A stretch of 64,000 nt of DNA from JAVBKV01 sp031553885 (GTDB lineage: Bacteria; Bacteroidota; Bacteroidia; Bacteroidales; Azobacteroidaceae), in assembly GCA_031553885.1 (NCBI GenBank), contig JAVBKV010000017.1, forward strand, positions 1 to 64,000, read 5' to 3'. The notes under the pieces were generated by a model. That model ran no database searches. It was not told the DNA's origin and saw nothing but the letters and a program-made list of their open reading frames with translations. Positions 17,606-27,286 of the stretch are shown piece after piece. A program made the position numbers and the translations under genes. How positions within the stretch are numbered: the stretch's first letter is position 1; every line of letters begins with the position of its first letter.

Positions 17606-17626
17606 TATGTATTATCGTTAAGTTAT

Positions 17627-19147
17627 TTATTTTTCAATGTATTCCGAAGGTAGCGACTCTATGATTTGATTTTGCTGACCTTCCCGTTTCCGTATCGTAC
17701 AGGAATCATACAGTTTTCCTGTCGCCGTACGTGATTCATAGCGGATTTCCCCGGATCCGACATGAATAACCTGGTAAAGTTGTACGTATTCACCTGCTTT
17801 TTTCATCCAGTCCTGCAGGTCGACATGATACAATTTCGGACCGCTTACCGATACGATATAAGTTGTTCCTTCCGAATCCGTACGTGCATACGTATGATCA
17901 TGTCCTGTCAGGACCAGATCTACTCTGAATCTTTCCAGCACAGGTTTCAGCAGCGCCCTCAACTCCGGATTATCCCGTCCGATAGTCGGTGAAAAAACCG
18001 GATGATGAAAAACCAGAATGGTCCATCGCTGAGGATTATCCGACAACACCATTTTCAACCATTCAACCTGTTCTTCCAATTGTTCATTCGTATTCAGAGC
18101 AATAATTCTTGCTCCTTGGTAATCAATATAATAACAAGTTTCCACAACCTTCTTCGGCCCATTTTCAGGAAAAGAGAACTGAGGTCTCCAGAAAGAAGTC
18201 AGGCGCGGATTACCAGGCTCTGCATACCGATCGTCCAGGGCTGAAGCATTTGGTTTATATCCTCTCAATTCTTTTTCCGTATAACCGGTCATTTTCTGAA
18301 TTCCCTTGTCAACACGGATAATCCGGTCTTTGGCATCCAATGTGATTTTTCCGGTACTTCCATCGACCGTACGAGCAGTTATAACCAACCCGGTTTCATT
18401 TCCTGCCGGATCACGGGTAATTTCCTCACTGGTACGCACCTGCAAGGTTGATCCATCTTTCAGGGTCCATTTCCGGTCTTCCTTTTCTCCCCTTCCTTCA
18501 TAAAAATATTCATGATTTCCCGGAACTGCAATCATAGGAACAGTTGCGTTTACCCACCCGGGAGCCGAGAACCATTCGCCCCATTGCTCATCGTTTTCAG
18601 CCCGGTTGATCTGGTCTCCCGCATGCAGGGTAAAAGCAGCCTGCGGAGCATTTTTAAAAGCTTCATGGGAAACCCTGGACCAGTTTTCTTTGATATTGGC
18701 TTGTGCATCGCCAAAATAGATAAAACTAAAAGGCTTAGCCTCTTTAGAAGCTGTACGGAAATGAAACCATTCCGTCCAGGTAGAACCGTCTCCGATCCGG
18801 TATGCATAAAGGGTCTGGGGAAGCAGATCCGTAAAATTCACGCTGTGATAAAGCACATTACCTCCCATTTCACTGGAAAAAGGAGTAGTTTCAGCACTGA
18901 ACGCCTGAGGTTTAAGCTCATTTCCGTTATCTTCCGCCAACGCGATCTGAGCCTGCGGAGTCTGAACGGAAACATCTGTCCTCCAGGTAACTGACTGAGA
19001 AGAAGATGGGTCTCCGACCCATGACAATACAATCCGGTCCGGCTGAGGTCCGGCTGCTAATGAGATAAGCACAGCCATAAAACCAACGGCCCGGACAGTG
19101 AATCGTTTTATCACCCAATAAGTTCTCAATGCATATTTTCGTTCCAT
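17627..19147 (-). CDS. purple-acid-phosphatase-like metallophosphoesterase (1)
   Basis: A 506-aa exported protein. An N-terminal fibronectin-like domain (about 35-135, QSVTWRTD, TLYAYRIGDG) typical of purple acid phosphatases leads into a calcineurin-like phosphoesterase: FGDAQ, HAGDQI, PGNHE, FHHP and LTGHDH give the two-metal site. Between GNHE and the rest of the core there is an insertion of about 90 residues, rich in DG turns and ending MTGYTEKELRGY. That is not part of the standard fold. Adjacent (8 bp) to a second enzyme of the same class, from which it differs strongly. Likely removes phosphate from the locus substrate. Confidence 0.88.
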   Translation of the reverse strand: MERKYALRTYWVIKRFTVRAVGFMAVLISLAAGPQPDRIVLSWVGDPSSSQSVTWRTDVSVQTPQAQIALAEDNGNELKPQAFSAETTPFSSEMGGNVLYHSVNFTDLLPQTLYAYRIGDGSTWTEWFHFRTASKEAKPFSFIYFGDAQANIKENWSRVSHEAFKNAPQAAFTLHAGDQINRAENDEQWGEWFSAPGWVNATVPMIAVPGNHEYFYEGRGEKEDRKWTLKDGSTLQVRTSEEITRDPAGNETGLVITARTVDGSTGKITLDAKDRIIRVDKGIQKMTGYTEKELRGYKPNASALDDRYAEPGNPRLTSFWRPQFSFPENGPKKVVETCYYIDYQGARIIALNTNEQLEEQVEWLKMVLSDNPQRWTILVFHHPVFSPTIGRDNPELRALLKPVLERFRVDLVLTGHDHTYARTDSEGTTYIVSVSGPKLYHVDLQDWMKKAGEYVQLYQVIHVGSGEIRYESRTATGKLYDSCTIRKREGQQNQIIESLPSEYIEK

Positions 19148-19155
19148 TTAGCTAC

Positions 19156-20952
19156 TTATTTAACTGATTTAACCCGTTCAAAACGATCGATAACTCTTCC
19201 GTCTTTACTCTTCGAAAGGAAATTAAGCCGATTGCCATCGATGGTGATAATTTGATACAACCCGCCCTGATTGGCATAAACCGGATTGTATTTTTTTGAG
19301 GGAATTTCCCTTTCCCGGGTTTCCACTACTAAAGAAGAGATATAGACCGTACCCTCGTCCGGACGACTTGCCACCTCGCCTCCAAAAATCGGATAAGAGC
19401 GAAAATATTGATGAATATGACCGGAAAGAACCAGGTCTACGTGGTACTGATCGAATAACGAACACCATTTCTCCCGGATATCCGGATAAGAATCATCGGT
19501 CGAATAAGGAGGAAAATGAGTAACTGCTATTTTCCACTGTTCCTTACTTTGTTTCAATTCTTTTTCCAGCCAGCAGGCAATACTATCCACATCTCCGGTG
19601 GCATCGATCATGAATAACCGGGCATTGCTGTACCGGAATGAATAATTTCTTTCTGCGGGCAGATTACAAGAGGAATCTTTCGGAAGCATGAATAACTGAG
19701 TATACAACACCGGCGGTAAACCATCCTGACTGTCATGATTACCCAATGTTGGCGCAAGAGAGAGAAATGGAAAAACATTCTTTCCTTTCTCGAAATACTT
19801 ATCCCATAAATTCCTGAATAATCCGATATTGACATGATCTCCCGAATGAACGATAAATCCGGCATCCGGACATGTTTTATACGCTTCTTCAATCACCGGT
19901 TTGACAATATCGTCGTTATGCGTATCACCCAGGTGAATGAATTGAAAAGGAACCGCTTGGTCAGGAGCAGTCCGGAAACTGTAAACCGGAGAAGAAGCAT
20001 CCGGACGATCGGTTTGTATTTTGTAATTATAACGCGTACCAGGCGTTAATTTCCGGACGACTGTTTCCCAATGGTTTACGGACCTGTCGTTGTAAATATA
20101 AACATCCGTCAGACGTACCGGCTGGGCTTCCTGCTTCCGTACGTCCGCTTGAGAAGTCCCCTCCGGCCAGTATTCCACCCAGGCTTTTCCGACCGTAGTA
20201 TCAGTACGAAATTGAATCGACTGAGTCGTTTCCGGATCTTCACTCCAGGTCAATACCACCTGATCGGGATTCACGGAAGAAGGATAATCTGTTTTTCTGA
20301 AAGCGCCCAGAACAGCAGCATCCCGGGCACGTCCCCTGATTGTGGTAAACAAGACGTGTCCGTTCAGCTCTTCGGGTAATTCTTCAATTACCAGTTCATC
20401 CCAGTCGTTGTAAGTATAAGCACCTTTTTCCATTGAAATCACTTTCCATTCATCCGGATAAACCCGTGAAATAGTGGGTTGAATTCCATTCTTCACCGGA
20501 CCTATTGTTACAAAATAGGACACCCGGTGCAGGTCAAAACCATTGATTCCCAACCGGATTTCTCCGGCCGGATATTCTTTTTGCCAGACTTCGTATTCAT
20601 AATTTTCGTTCCTCACTGTTTTTCCGGTATTCGTAAAACCCTTTTCGATCAACCAGAAAGGAACAATCTTCTGCTCTTTATGCCTCATGACAGAAACCAA
20701 TACCGGTTGATCTACCGTAAAACGCCAGTGATTATTGGCAAATACTTCTTTTTCTTCCGGAGTAATGAAATTCATCATAAAATCATTATCCAGGCTATCC
20801 AGACGCGAAGCCGGAACCTCCCTGATAATCCTATCGATGACCAGATCCCTCACTTCCGGTACGGGAATAAACGCACCACTCTGTCCGGTTTGCTTGCTAG
20901 TACATCCGGTCAGGACAATAATGAAAAGAAAAAAGAAATACAGAATACGCAT
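19156..20952 (-). CDS. purple-acid-phosphatase-like metallophosphoesterase (2)
   Basis: A 598-aa lipoprotein (signal ends LTGC). Residues about 25-220 form an extra N-terminal region of no recognised family. A fibronectin-like domain follows (QSIQFRTD, TRYNYKIQTD), then a calcineurin-like core with LGDTHNDD, HSGDHV, LGNHD, VTHFPP and LSGHIH. All metal-ligand motifs are intact, although the HHP motif has become HFP. Its core shares family but little detailed similarity with the neighbour at 17627-19147, so the two probably attack different phosphoesters. Confidence 0.87.
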   Translation of the reverse strand: MRILYFFFLFIIVLTGCTSKQTGQSGAFIPVPEVRDLVIDRIIREVPASRLDSLDNDFMMNFITPEEKEVFANNHWRFTVDQPVLVSVMRHKEQKIVPFWLIEKGFTNTGKTVRNENYEYEVWQKEYPAGEIRLGINGFDLHRVSYFVTIGPVKNGIQPTISRVYPDEWKVISMEKGAYTYNDWDELVIEELPEELNGHVLFTTIRGRARDAAVLGAFRKTDYPSSVNPDQVVLTWSEDPETTQSIQFRTDTTVGKAWVEYWPEGTSQADVRKQEAQPVRLTDVYIYNDRSVNHWETVVRKLTPGTRYNYKIQTDRPDASSPVYSFRTAPDQAVPFQFIHLGDTHNDDIVKPVIEEAYKTCPDAGFIVHSGDHVNIGLFRNLWDKYFEKGKNVFPFLSLAPTLGNHDSQDGLPPVLYTQLFMLPKDSSCNLPAERNYSFRYSNARLFMIDATGDVDSIACWLEKELKQSKEQWKIAVTHFPPYSTDDSYPDIREKWCSLFDQYHVDLVLSGHIHQYFRSYPIFGGEVASRPDEGTVYISSLVVETREREIPSKKYNPVYANQGGLYQIITIDGNRLNFLSKSKDGRVIDRFERVKSVK

Positions 20953-20970
20953 GTTTGTATAATACTTTAA

Positions 20971-22521
20971 TTATTTTCCAAGTTCACTCATTATACCCTT
21001 CAATTCTTTATAAATCAAAGGAGCCGTTTCAGGTCCCAGTGAATTTTCTTCCCCATAATAGGGTTTGTCACGGTAAACAAAAGGAGCCTTGACATCCCAT
21101 TGGCTTTTGGGTACTATATAACCGATTTCATCGTTGGCTAACCCGATAGCAAAGCGGAAATCACCACTCATACAACTTCTTAATCCCGGAGTTTCAACCG
21201 GATCGATTTCAAAATCCCGGCCAGGAAGCGCGACTACACCTCCGTTCAGAATCTCGGGATACAATTCTCCCGGGATCGCCAGGAACATTGCCGGACCGAT
21301 TGTCCAGGCCGCAGCCTCCGTCCGTTTCTTCATCCATCCCGTCATATCTGCATCCATAATTCCGAGAAAAGAAGCCAGGCGAAACATCGTATTGTCCAAC
21401 GGCAGATTAAATGTTTTAGCTCTCAGGCTGATTCCGGCTTCTTTCACTTCCACCGGATTTTCTTTCATAGCACGCAAAACAATCAACCCCAACGTATCTC
21501 CCTGAGCCCTGAGCTTATCGTATGAAGGCTCCACATAAACGGTATCCCGGAAAGGATCTTTTACTCCCAACGAAGCATGCGTAGTCATAAGTCCACCCAC
21601 AGCTCCGTTAACATAAACAGCAATTCCCCCTACTCCTTCTGTAACGAGACTATCACCGTTGTAAACTCCTTTTTCCACCGCTTCCCGCAGGTAATGAGGG
21701 AAATCGGAAGACACCAGCAGGTTTTTGCTCCAAAGTGTTTCCGGGTGATTCGCCCACTGGATCAATGTTCCCAGTGTTTTTCCGGTTTCTGTATCCACTG
21801 CCTGAAGCATTCGCAGGCCTTCATCAAAAACTTCGGGTTCCCGGGTATCTTTCAAGGTAACGATTCCGTCCTTCAGATTCTGGGAAAAACGGATTGTAGC
21901 CGGTCGTAAAGATTTGACTGCTTCCGTGACCGATTCTACGATCCGCTTTTTCACATATTCTTTCCATTCCGGATTGACACCGCTCTTGAAAGGAGATTCT
22001 CCCCAGAGTCCCATCAGATCAGGACCTTCGTGGGTATGTGTAGATACAATATTCAGGTAAGTAATTCCTGTCTCTTCCGGCAACAGGTTACGGACATCGA
22101 TCACCATGGGATGAAAAATCCCGATCGCATCTACCGCGACCATGGCCAGGCGGGTTTTACCGTCGTCCAGCACCATCGTTCGCGCCCAGACATCATCGTG
22201 AACCCCATTCATGGCTACTTTGTTTCCGAATCCGGCAATCCAGTAAGTATCGAACTTACCGTTACCGTTGATATCTTCGAAAGTATCCCCTTTTTCCGGT
22301 TCATACCGGGCATTGCCGTCCACATCCTGCCAGGGTTCCCAGAACTCAGGCGTGATGGTCACCGCCGCAAAACCGGCTTTCAAAGGGCGAACACCCTCCG
22401 AACGGATCGAAAGGTCCACCTGGTATCCGGAATGCCTGTCGCGCATGTTGATGTATCCATACGCAACAATTGCGGCAATCAATACCAGGAGCACAATACC
22501 CGATATTTTTAAAATTTTCAT
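20971..22521 (-). CDS. neutral/alkaline ceramidase-like protein
   Basis: A 516-aa protein anchored by one N-terminal membrane helix. It matches the N-terminal catalytic domain of neutral ceramidases: KAGFAAVTITPE at the start, the zinc motif VSTHTHEGPD and NHPE further on. It lacks the C-terminal domain of true ceramidases. Two calcium-loop-like sequences, DVDGNARYE and DINGNGKFD, sit near residues 66-90. Many shorter family members in glycan loci have no known substrate, so an amidase acting on an N-acyl sugar or lipid is possible but unproven. Confidence 0.75.
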   Translation of the reverse strand: MKILKISGIVLLVLIAAIVAYGYINMRDRHSGYQVDLSIRSEGVRPLKAGFAAVTITPEFWEPWQDVDGNARYEPEKGDTFEDINGNGKFDTYWIAGFGNKVAMNGVHDDVWARTMVLDDGKTRLAMVAVDAIGIFHPMVIDVRNLLPEETGITYLNIVSTHTHEGPDLMGLWGESPFKSGVNPEWKEYVKKRIVESVTEAVKSLRPATIRFSQNLKDGIVTLKDTREPEVFDEGLRMLQAVDTETGKTLGTLIQWANHPETLWSKNLLVSSDFPHYLREAVEKGVYNGDSLVTEGVGGIAVYVNGAVGGLMTTHASLGVKDPFRDTVYVEPSYDKLRAQGDTLGLIVLRAMKENPVEVKEAGISLRAKTFNLPLDNTMFRLASFLGIMDADMTGWMKKRTEAAAWTIGPAMFLAIPGELYPEILNGGVVALPGRDFEIDPVETPGLRSCMSGDFRFAIGLANDEIGYIVPKSQWDVKAPFVYRDKPYYGEENSLGPETAPLIYKELKGIMSELGK

Positions 22522-22525
22522 TTTG

Positions 22526-23869
22526 TCAATCTAATTTTTCGCCTTTTGAGTCTACCACATAAGCCCTTGTTGTAAAACTACAGGAATTCGGATATTTCAG
22601 TTCCACGAAAAAAGCACGGTAACCTGAAGCCGGTAACTCTACACTTGCTTCCAGATTTGCTTTATCTTTTGTACTCACCTTAGTACTTTTCCAGACAGAT
22701 TCCCTGAAATCCTGCTTATCCGAATCGGCAATCCACAACACAGCCTCTTTCAATTCTTTAGCTGTCGTAGTGACATTTAATACAGCCTGTTTATTCTTCA
22801 CCGTCATATTCCATTTACATTCCGGATAAGGCTTTTTATCAAGTGTAGTCTTAAAGAAAGCATTCAAGGTTTTCAATGCCATTTTCTTATCCCCAAGATT
22901 ATGCTGTACATTCGGCACATAAACCAAGCGGTAATCGCCAACCAGCCCCTTTTCATAAAAACGGAAAGCATCGATCGGCCAGAAGTTATCGTTTCCTGCC
23001 ATAACAATCAATTTAGGAACCGTAATATCCTGCCGGTAAGCATAAGGATCCACCATGCGGGCAATCGCCTCTCCCTGGGGAGACGGTTTTTTCGCAGATA
23101 TACCCATTTCCGTATACGCCTTTACTTCCTCATTACGGGTATCACCATATACCTTAGCCTGGTGATCCAGTTGCACGGGCATGTTCAGCATATCGATCAC
23201 CAAAGGAGCAATCGCTACCACCCTCTGATCCTTGGCTGCACCCATCATCCAGCTTACCCAACCTCTTTTGGAACCTCCGGAAACTACAAAACGGGAAATT
23301 TTTTCATTTCTTCTCTTCTTGGTAAATTCCTGGATCAGATCCATGGCTTTACTGGCACTTTTCACCATCGGAAATAATACCGGCCAGGTATCATCTTTTG
23401 TTTCCGTATATTTTTTTAACGAATACACCATCAGTTCCCCTTCACTCAAATTGTCAAACAAAGGTTGGTTCGGCACCTGGCGCAATACCGCCGTAACCGT
23501 ACCATTTTCCATTGCTACCTGAGCCATTGCCACATTCTCTCCATCGGTTTTTTTCCTGAATACCGGCATTCCCTTATCGTCTACCTGTCCTCCGGTCACC
23601 CATAGCAGAGCCCCATCCGATTTAATATTGTTGGGAATAATAATCGCCAACTCATGTTTCCATTCCATTCCCTGCCATTTCTGAGAAGTAAATTCAAAGA
23701 AATAAGCCTTGATACCCAGGTACGACAACGAATCGCGGACCGTCCATTTATAAGCTCCATCGTTACTACTCATATAACGCTGAAAAGCGGTTGAAGGATC
23801 ATTCGTTTGTGCCCGACCCGATAAGACGACAGCACAAACACACAGAAGAAGAAAGATATATTTTTTCAT
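22526..23869 (-). CDS. PqaA-family (PhoPQ-activated) alpha/beta hydrolase (1)
   Basis: A 447-aa exported protein with a signal peptide ending SGRAQ. It has the PhoPQ-activated pathogenicity-related (PqaA) domain, an alpha/beta-hydrolase fold with the nucleophile elbow GGSKRGW, followed by the acid and histidine regions (AGNDNFWP, NVQHNLG). The reaction is not known for any close relative. Its start overlaps the PHP gene stop by 4 bp (ATGA). A second member of the same family lies two genes upstream at 25906-27258, and the two share long conserved blocks such as LRQVPNQPL and VIDMLNMP. Confidence 0.85.
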   Translation of the reverse strand: MKKYIFLLLCVCAVVLSGRAQTNDPSTAFQRYMSSNDGAYKWTVRDSLSYLGIKAYFFEFTSQKWQGMEWKHELAIIIPNNIKSDGALLWVTGGQVDDKGMPVFRKKTDGENVAMAQVAMENGTVTAVLRQVPNQPLFDNLSEGELMVYSLKKYTETKDDTWPVLFPMVKSASKAMDLIQEFTKKRRNEKISRFVVSGGSKRGWVSWMMGAAKDQRVVAIAPLVIDMLNMPVQLDHQAKVYGDTRNEEVKAYTEMGISAKKPSPQGEAIARMVDPYAYRQDITVPKLIVMAGNDNFWPIDAFRFYEKGLVGDYRLVYVPNVQHNLGDKKMALKTLNAFFKTTLDKKPYPECKWNMTVKNKQAVLNVTTTAKELKEAVLWIADSDKQDFRESVWKSTKVSTKDKANLEASVELPASGYRAFFVELKYPNSCSFTTRAYVVDSKGEKLD

Positions 23870-24963
23870 TGTATTTTATATTGATATTCTAGTCCCTGAT
23901 TGGGTTTTACATACAAGTTTTCAATCACAAAACGAAGAACCGGCTGTACGCCTGCTTTTTTAATGTTCACATCGATCATGTAAAAAGATTTGGGAGCGAG
24001 TGTCATCTCACGTTCATATTCCAGGTCCGGATTATGGCCCTGTTTTTTCAGTTTAAAAGGAATATCGGAGCGGTTACGGATCAGCATTTCCACACCATCT
24101 TTACCCGCCTTTACACCCACGATCTCAATGCTTTGCTCGAACAATGCCTTCAGGTATTCTTCCCGCCCGATCAGTTTATCTTCGTGATAAACCACGGTAC
24201 GACCAGCCTCCAGGGCTTCTTTAATACCATCCACACTGCGGTCTTCAGCAAAAACGAGGGTCATCGGACGGTGTTGTCCTTTACTGAAATCATAGTACAG
24301 GCCCGTCGGCATGTGAGCATCCGAATTCGCCACCATGGTCAGGTTTTTATCTAGACACCACTGATGCGCTTCCGGAAAATAATCTCCTGTATTGACTATT
24401 TCGATTCCCTGCATCAATCCCTGGTTAAGCATTTCCGTATGTTCCTTGAACCAATGGGTGGAATCCGGCTGATGCCTCCACCAACCCGGGTGATTCCAGA
24501 AAATAAAACCACCCTGCTGCCTTGCTTCCTTACAGGCATCCATGAATTCAGGCGTTTCCAGTTTATTGGCATCCTTCAGAAAAATCGCATTGATATGTCC
24601 CGGAGGCATACCCCTGGAAATTTCAGCTCCGTTGATGATCAGCAGATTCATAAAAGCAGCATACGTTTTTGCTTTTTTAAAAGCCTGGTTATGGTCCGGA
24701 TCATTAGCAAAATTCTTCCCCGGCTTTCCGTAAATGTGATCGGTAAACGCAATAGCGTCCAATCCTTCTCCCACTGCTTCAAACACACGGATATCAGGTG
24801 TTACATTTCCATCGGAATAAATGGTATGCATGTGGAAATCGCATTTCAAAGTCTTATAACCCGGAATATCCGGAATGTCAATGGTTTTATAACGAACCTG
24901 AGCAGTTGACGGCAAAATAAAAAAAACAATCAACCCCAGCAGTCCTCCAATCTTTTTTCTCAT
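23866..24963 (-). CDS. PHP-domain phosphoesterase (Sb-PDE-like)
   Basis: A 365-aa exported member of the PHP metallo-phosphoesterase superfamily. Motifs in order: CDFHMHTIYSDG, FTDHIYG, a mid-domain FWNHPGWW and ANSDAHMPTG, which together give the metal cluster. The C-terminal 80 residues form a beta domain. Relatives include phosphodiesterases annotated as Sb-PDE, so cleavage of a phosphodiester is plausible. It overlaps the PqaA-like gene by 4 bp and follows the deacetylase-like gene by 7 bp. Confidence 0.85.
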   Translation of the reverse strand: MRKKIGGLLGLIVFFILPSTAQVRYKTIDIPDIPGYKTLKCDFHMHTIYSDGNVTPDIRVFEAVGEGLDAIAFTDHIYGKPGKNFANDPDHNQAFKKAKTYAAFMNLLIINGAEISRGMPPGHINAIFLKDANKLETPEFMDACKEARQQGGFIFWNHPGWWRHQPDSTHWFKEHTEMLNQGLMQGIEIVNTGDYFPEAHQWCLDKNLTMVANSDAHMPTGLYYDFSKGQHRPMTLVFAEDRSVDGIKEALEAGRTVVYHEDKLIGREEYLKALFEQSIEIVGVKAGKDGVEMLIRNRSDIPFKLKKQGHNPDLEYEREMTLAPKSFYMIDVNIKKAGVQPVLRFVIENLYVKPNQGLEYQYKIQ

Positions 24964-24970
24964 TTTGCAA

Positions 24971-25897
24971 TTATTTCTTTATTTTTCGTTGTAAATCGTA
25001 CAATTGTTTGTATCCGATAACAATAATTCCCTGGTCTTTAATCAGCTTTTTTGCTTCCTCGCTGGTAAAAAAAGCCAGTTCCCGAACACGTTTTTCCGCA
25101 GAATTAGTAATAGAACGGATTTCTTCGCTATCGCTGGCCGCATGAATGTAGATTTCCGTCACTCCCGGCTTCAGGTTTTTGATGTAATCAGTCCAGAATT
25201 CAGCTACATTTTCTGTTTTGTAGTTTTCAAATTCTTCATGAACAAAATAGTCCGGGCAAATGATCCCTTTTTCCTGGCATATTTTTCTGAATTGCGGAAA
25301 TTGCATGGCATCAAGAGTCGTCTGGGCAGGCATACGAGCCGGCAAGTTAAATTCCTGAGCCAGTTGCAAATAAACAGTCATATATTCGGGTGAATACTGG
25401 TAAGTACCCATGTGAGAATCGATATGTGTAATCGGAATCCCGCTGGCCTGCGCTTTTTTGATCTGGGCGCGACCTTCGATCAAGGCTTCCTCCGGAGTAG
25501 AAGACTCATACACTTCCATTACCCCTTTCCACATATACCCCTGTTCGTCATACATTTTTGGAACCTCATTCCGGGAAGCAACTGTTCCCCAACGGTAAGT
25601 TTTCCATTCCGAAGTCAGGGTCAGGTGTACGCCAAAATCCTTATCCGGGTGACCAATCGCATACTTGGCAATTTCATTGTACCACGAACAAGGAGTCATG
25701 ATGGTCGCCGAACTGATCAACCCTTTTTCCATCCCTTCAATCGTACCGGTATTGGCCGCATGGCACATTCCGGCATCATCATTATTAATAATCAACAGCT
25801 TATCCGTCTTTTTATAACCCAAACGCTCTGCTAATGTTTGAGCATTCAACGTTACACAAAACAGACAAATCACACAGGGAATTAATATCTTTTTCAT
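24971..25897 (-). CDS. ChbG/HpnK/YdjC-family carbohydrate deacetylase-like protein
   Basis: An exported YdjC-fold protein. The DD metal motif appears as INNDDAGMCHAAN, followed by GVHLTLTSEW and HIDSHMGT, which carry the histidine ligands. Family members deacetylate N-acetylated sugars: ChbG acts on chitobiose and its phosphate, HpnK on a hopanoid-linked GlcNAc. Beside a GH2 glucosaminidase-like enzyme, deacetylation of GlcNAc to GlcN before cleavage is an attractive pairing. The frame opens at 25906, but the ATG at 25897 begins the signal peptide MKKILIP directly and is preferred, giving 308 aa. Confidence 0.85.
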   Translation of the reverse strand: MKKILIPCVICLFCVTLNAQTLAERLGYKKTDKLLIINNDDAGMCHAANTGTIEGMEKGLISSATIMTPCSWYNEIAKYAIGHPDKDFGVHLTLTSEWKTYRWGTVASRNEVPKMYDEQGYMWKGVMEVYESSTPEEALIEGRAQIKKAQASGIPITHIDSHMGTYQYSPEYMTVYLQLAQEFNLPARMPAQTTLDAMQFPQFRKICQEKGIICPDYFVHEEFENYKTENVAEFWTDYIKNLKPGVTEIYIHAASDSEEIRSITNSAEKRVRELAFFTSEEAKKLIKDQGIIVIGYKQLYDLQRKIKK

Positions 25898-25905
25898 ACT
25901 TAACA

Positions 25906-27258
25906 TTATTTAACAAATACTTGTTTGCTATCAGAAACATACGTACGGGTGCTGACCGAATATTCGCCCCCCTTCGGATCACTGTAAACCAGATCCACAT
26001 AAAAAGCCTGGTATCCGGTTTTTGGATATTTCAGACTGGCTTTAGCTACTGATTTATCGCCTTTCTTGAATTCAATATCCGAACTGCTCCATTGAGATTT
26101 GCGGAAATCACGGGTATCACACTGAGCAGTCCAGAGAACCGCTTTCACCAGCTGATCCGGAGATGTTTTTACATCTAAGGAGATATTTTTCCCTTTTTCA
26201 GTCAAGGTCCAGGTACATACCGGATACGGTTTTTTATCCAGGGTAAGACCGAAGAAAGCACTCAAAGCCTCCATTGCCTGGAATTTAGTACCTAGGCTAT
26301 GTCCGGCATTGGGAACATAATGCAGGTAATTCTGACCTGGAATTTCATTGATGTAGTGTTTGACGGCATCTACCGTCCAGTATTCGTCGTTGGTTCCCAT
26401 AAAAATCATTTTCGGAATAGTCAGTTTTTCCCGGTAAGAATAGGGATCGATCATTTGCACGACAGCGCTTCCGAACTCACTTTTAATTGCCTGAGGAATT
26501 TCCAGTTTCACATAATCATTGATCTGATCGCTGTATTTGCCATAAAGCTCCTTCTGATACTCAAGTGTTGCCGGCATGTTAAGCATATCGATCACCATCG
26601 GACCGATCGCTACCACACGGGGATCCTGGCTCGCACCCGTCAACCAGGTCGTCCAGCCGCGTTTGGATGCTCCGGATACAACAAAACGGTTCACCTTCTT
26701 TTTCAATTGCTTATCCGAAAACTCCTGAACGGCATCCATCGCTTTTCGAGCGCTTTTTACCATCGGAAAAAGAAGCGGCCAGGAATAATCCTTATCCTTC
26801 TTGAACTCATTGAGCGTGTAGGAAATCAGGGCATCTTCCGTAAGACCTCCATATAAAGGCTGGTTGGGAACCTGACGAAGCAATGCAACAATCGCATTGT
26901 TTTTCGCAGCTACGGCAGCCATGAACTGATTGGTTCCGTCATCTTGTTTGGAAATGTTGGGAATACCGTCTTTAACGGAACCTCCGGTAATAAACAGTAA
27001 CGCTCCGTCGTAATTCAGCTTTTCGGGAACAAAAACAATCATTTCATGTTTCCACATCATTCCCTGCCATTTCTGGGAAACAAGAAGCAGGGAGTAAGCG
27101 GGAACCCCACCCACTTTATACGTATCACGAACCTCCCACCCCCAGGTAGGATCACCATTATTAAGATAACTCTGCAAGGCATTTGCCGGAGTTATTTGTT
27201 GTGAATAGGAAATAACAGCAAATAACCAAACGATTAATACGAAAAAAATCCTTTTCAT
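25906..27258 (-). CDS. PqaA-family alpha/beta hydrolase (2)
   Basis: A 450-aa exported paralogue of the protein at 22526-23869. The nucleophile elbow is GASKRGW, and SQKWQGMMWKHE, LRQVPNQPL, SWPLLFPMVKSA and VIDMLNMPA are shared almost word for word with the other copy. By eye roughly half of the residues are identical, so the duplication is old rather than recent. The two copies flank the deacetylase-like and PHP genes. Function unknown. Confidence 0.85.
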   Translation of the reverse strand: MKRIFFVLIVWLFAVISYSQQITPANALQSYLNNGDPTWGWEVRDTYKVGGVPAYSLLLVSQKWQGMMWKHEMIVFVPEKLNYDGALLFITGGSVKDGIPNISKQDDGTNQFMAAVAAKNNAIVALLRQVPNQPLYGGLTEDALISYTLNEFKKDKDYSWPLLFPMVKSARKAMDAVQEFSDKQLKKKVNRFVVSGASKRGWTTWLTGASQDPRVVAIGPMVIDMLNMPATLEYQKELYGKYSDQINDYVKLEIPQAIKSEFGSAVVQMIDPYSYREKLTIPKMIFMGTNDEYWTVDAVKHYINEIPGQNYLHYVPNAGHSLGTKFQAMEALSAFFGLTLDKKPYPVCTWTLTEKGKNISLDVKTSPDQLVKAVLWTAQCDTRDFRKSQWSSSDIEFKKGDKSVAKASLKYPKTGYQAFYVDLVYSDPKGGEYSVSTRTYVSDSKQVFVK

Positions 27259-27286
27259 TTTTTTTCAGCTAATTAAAATTGATAAA

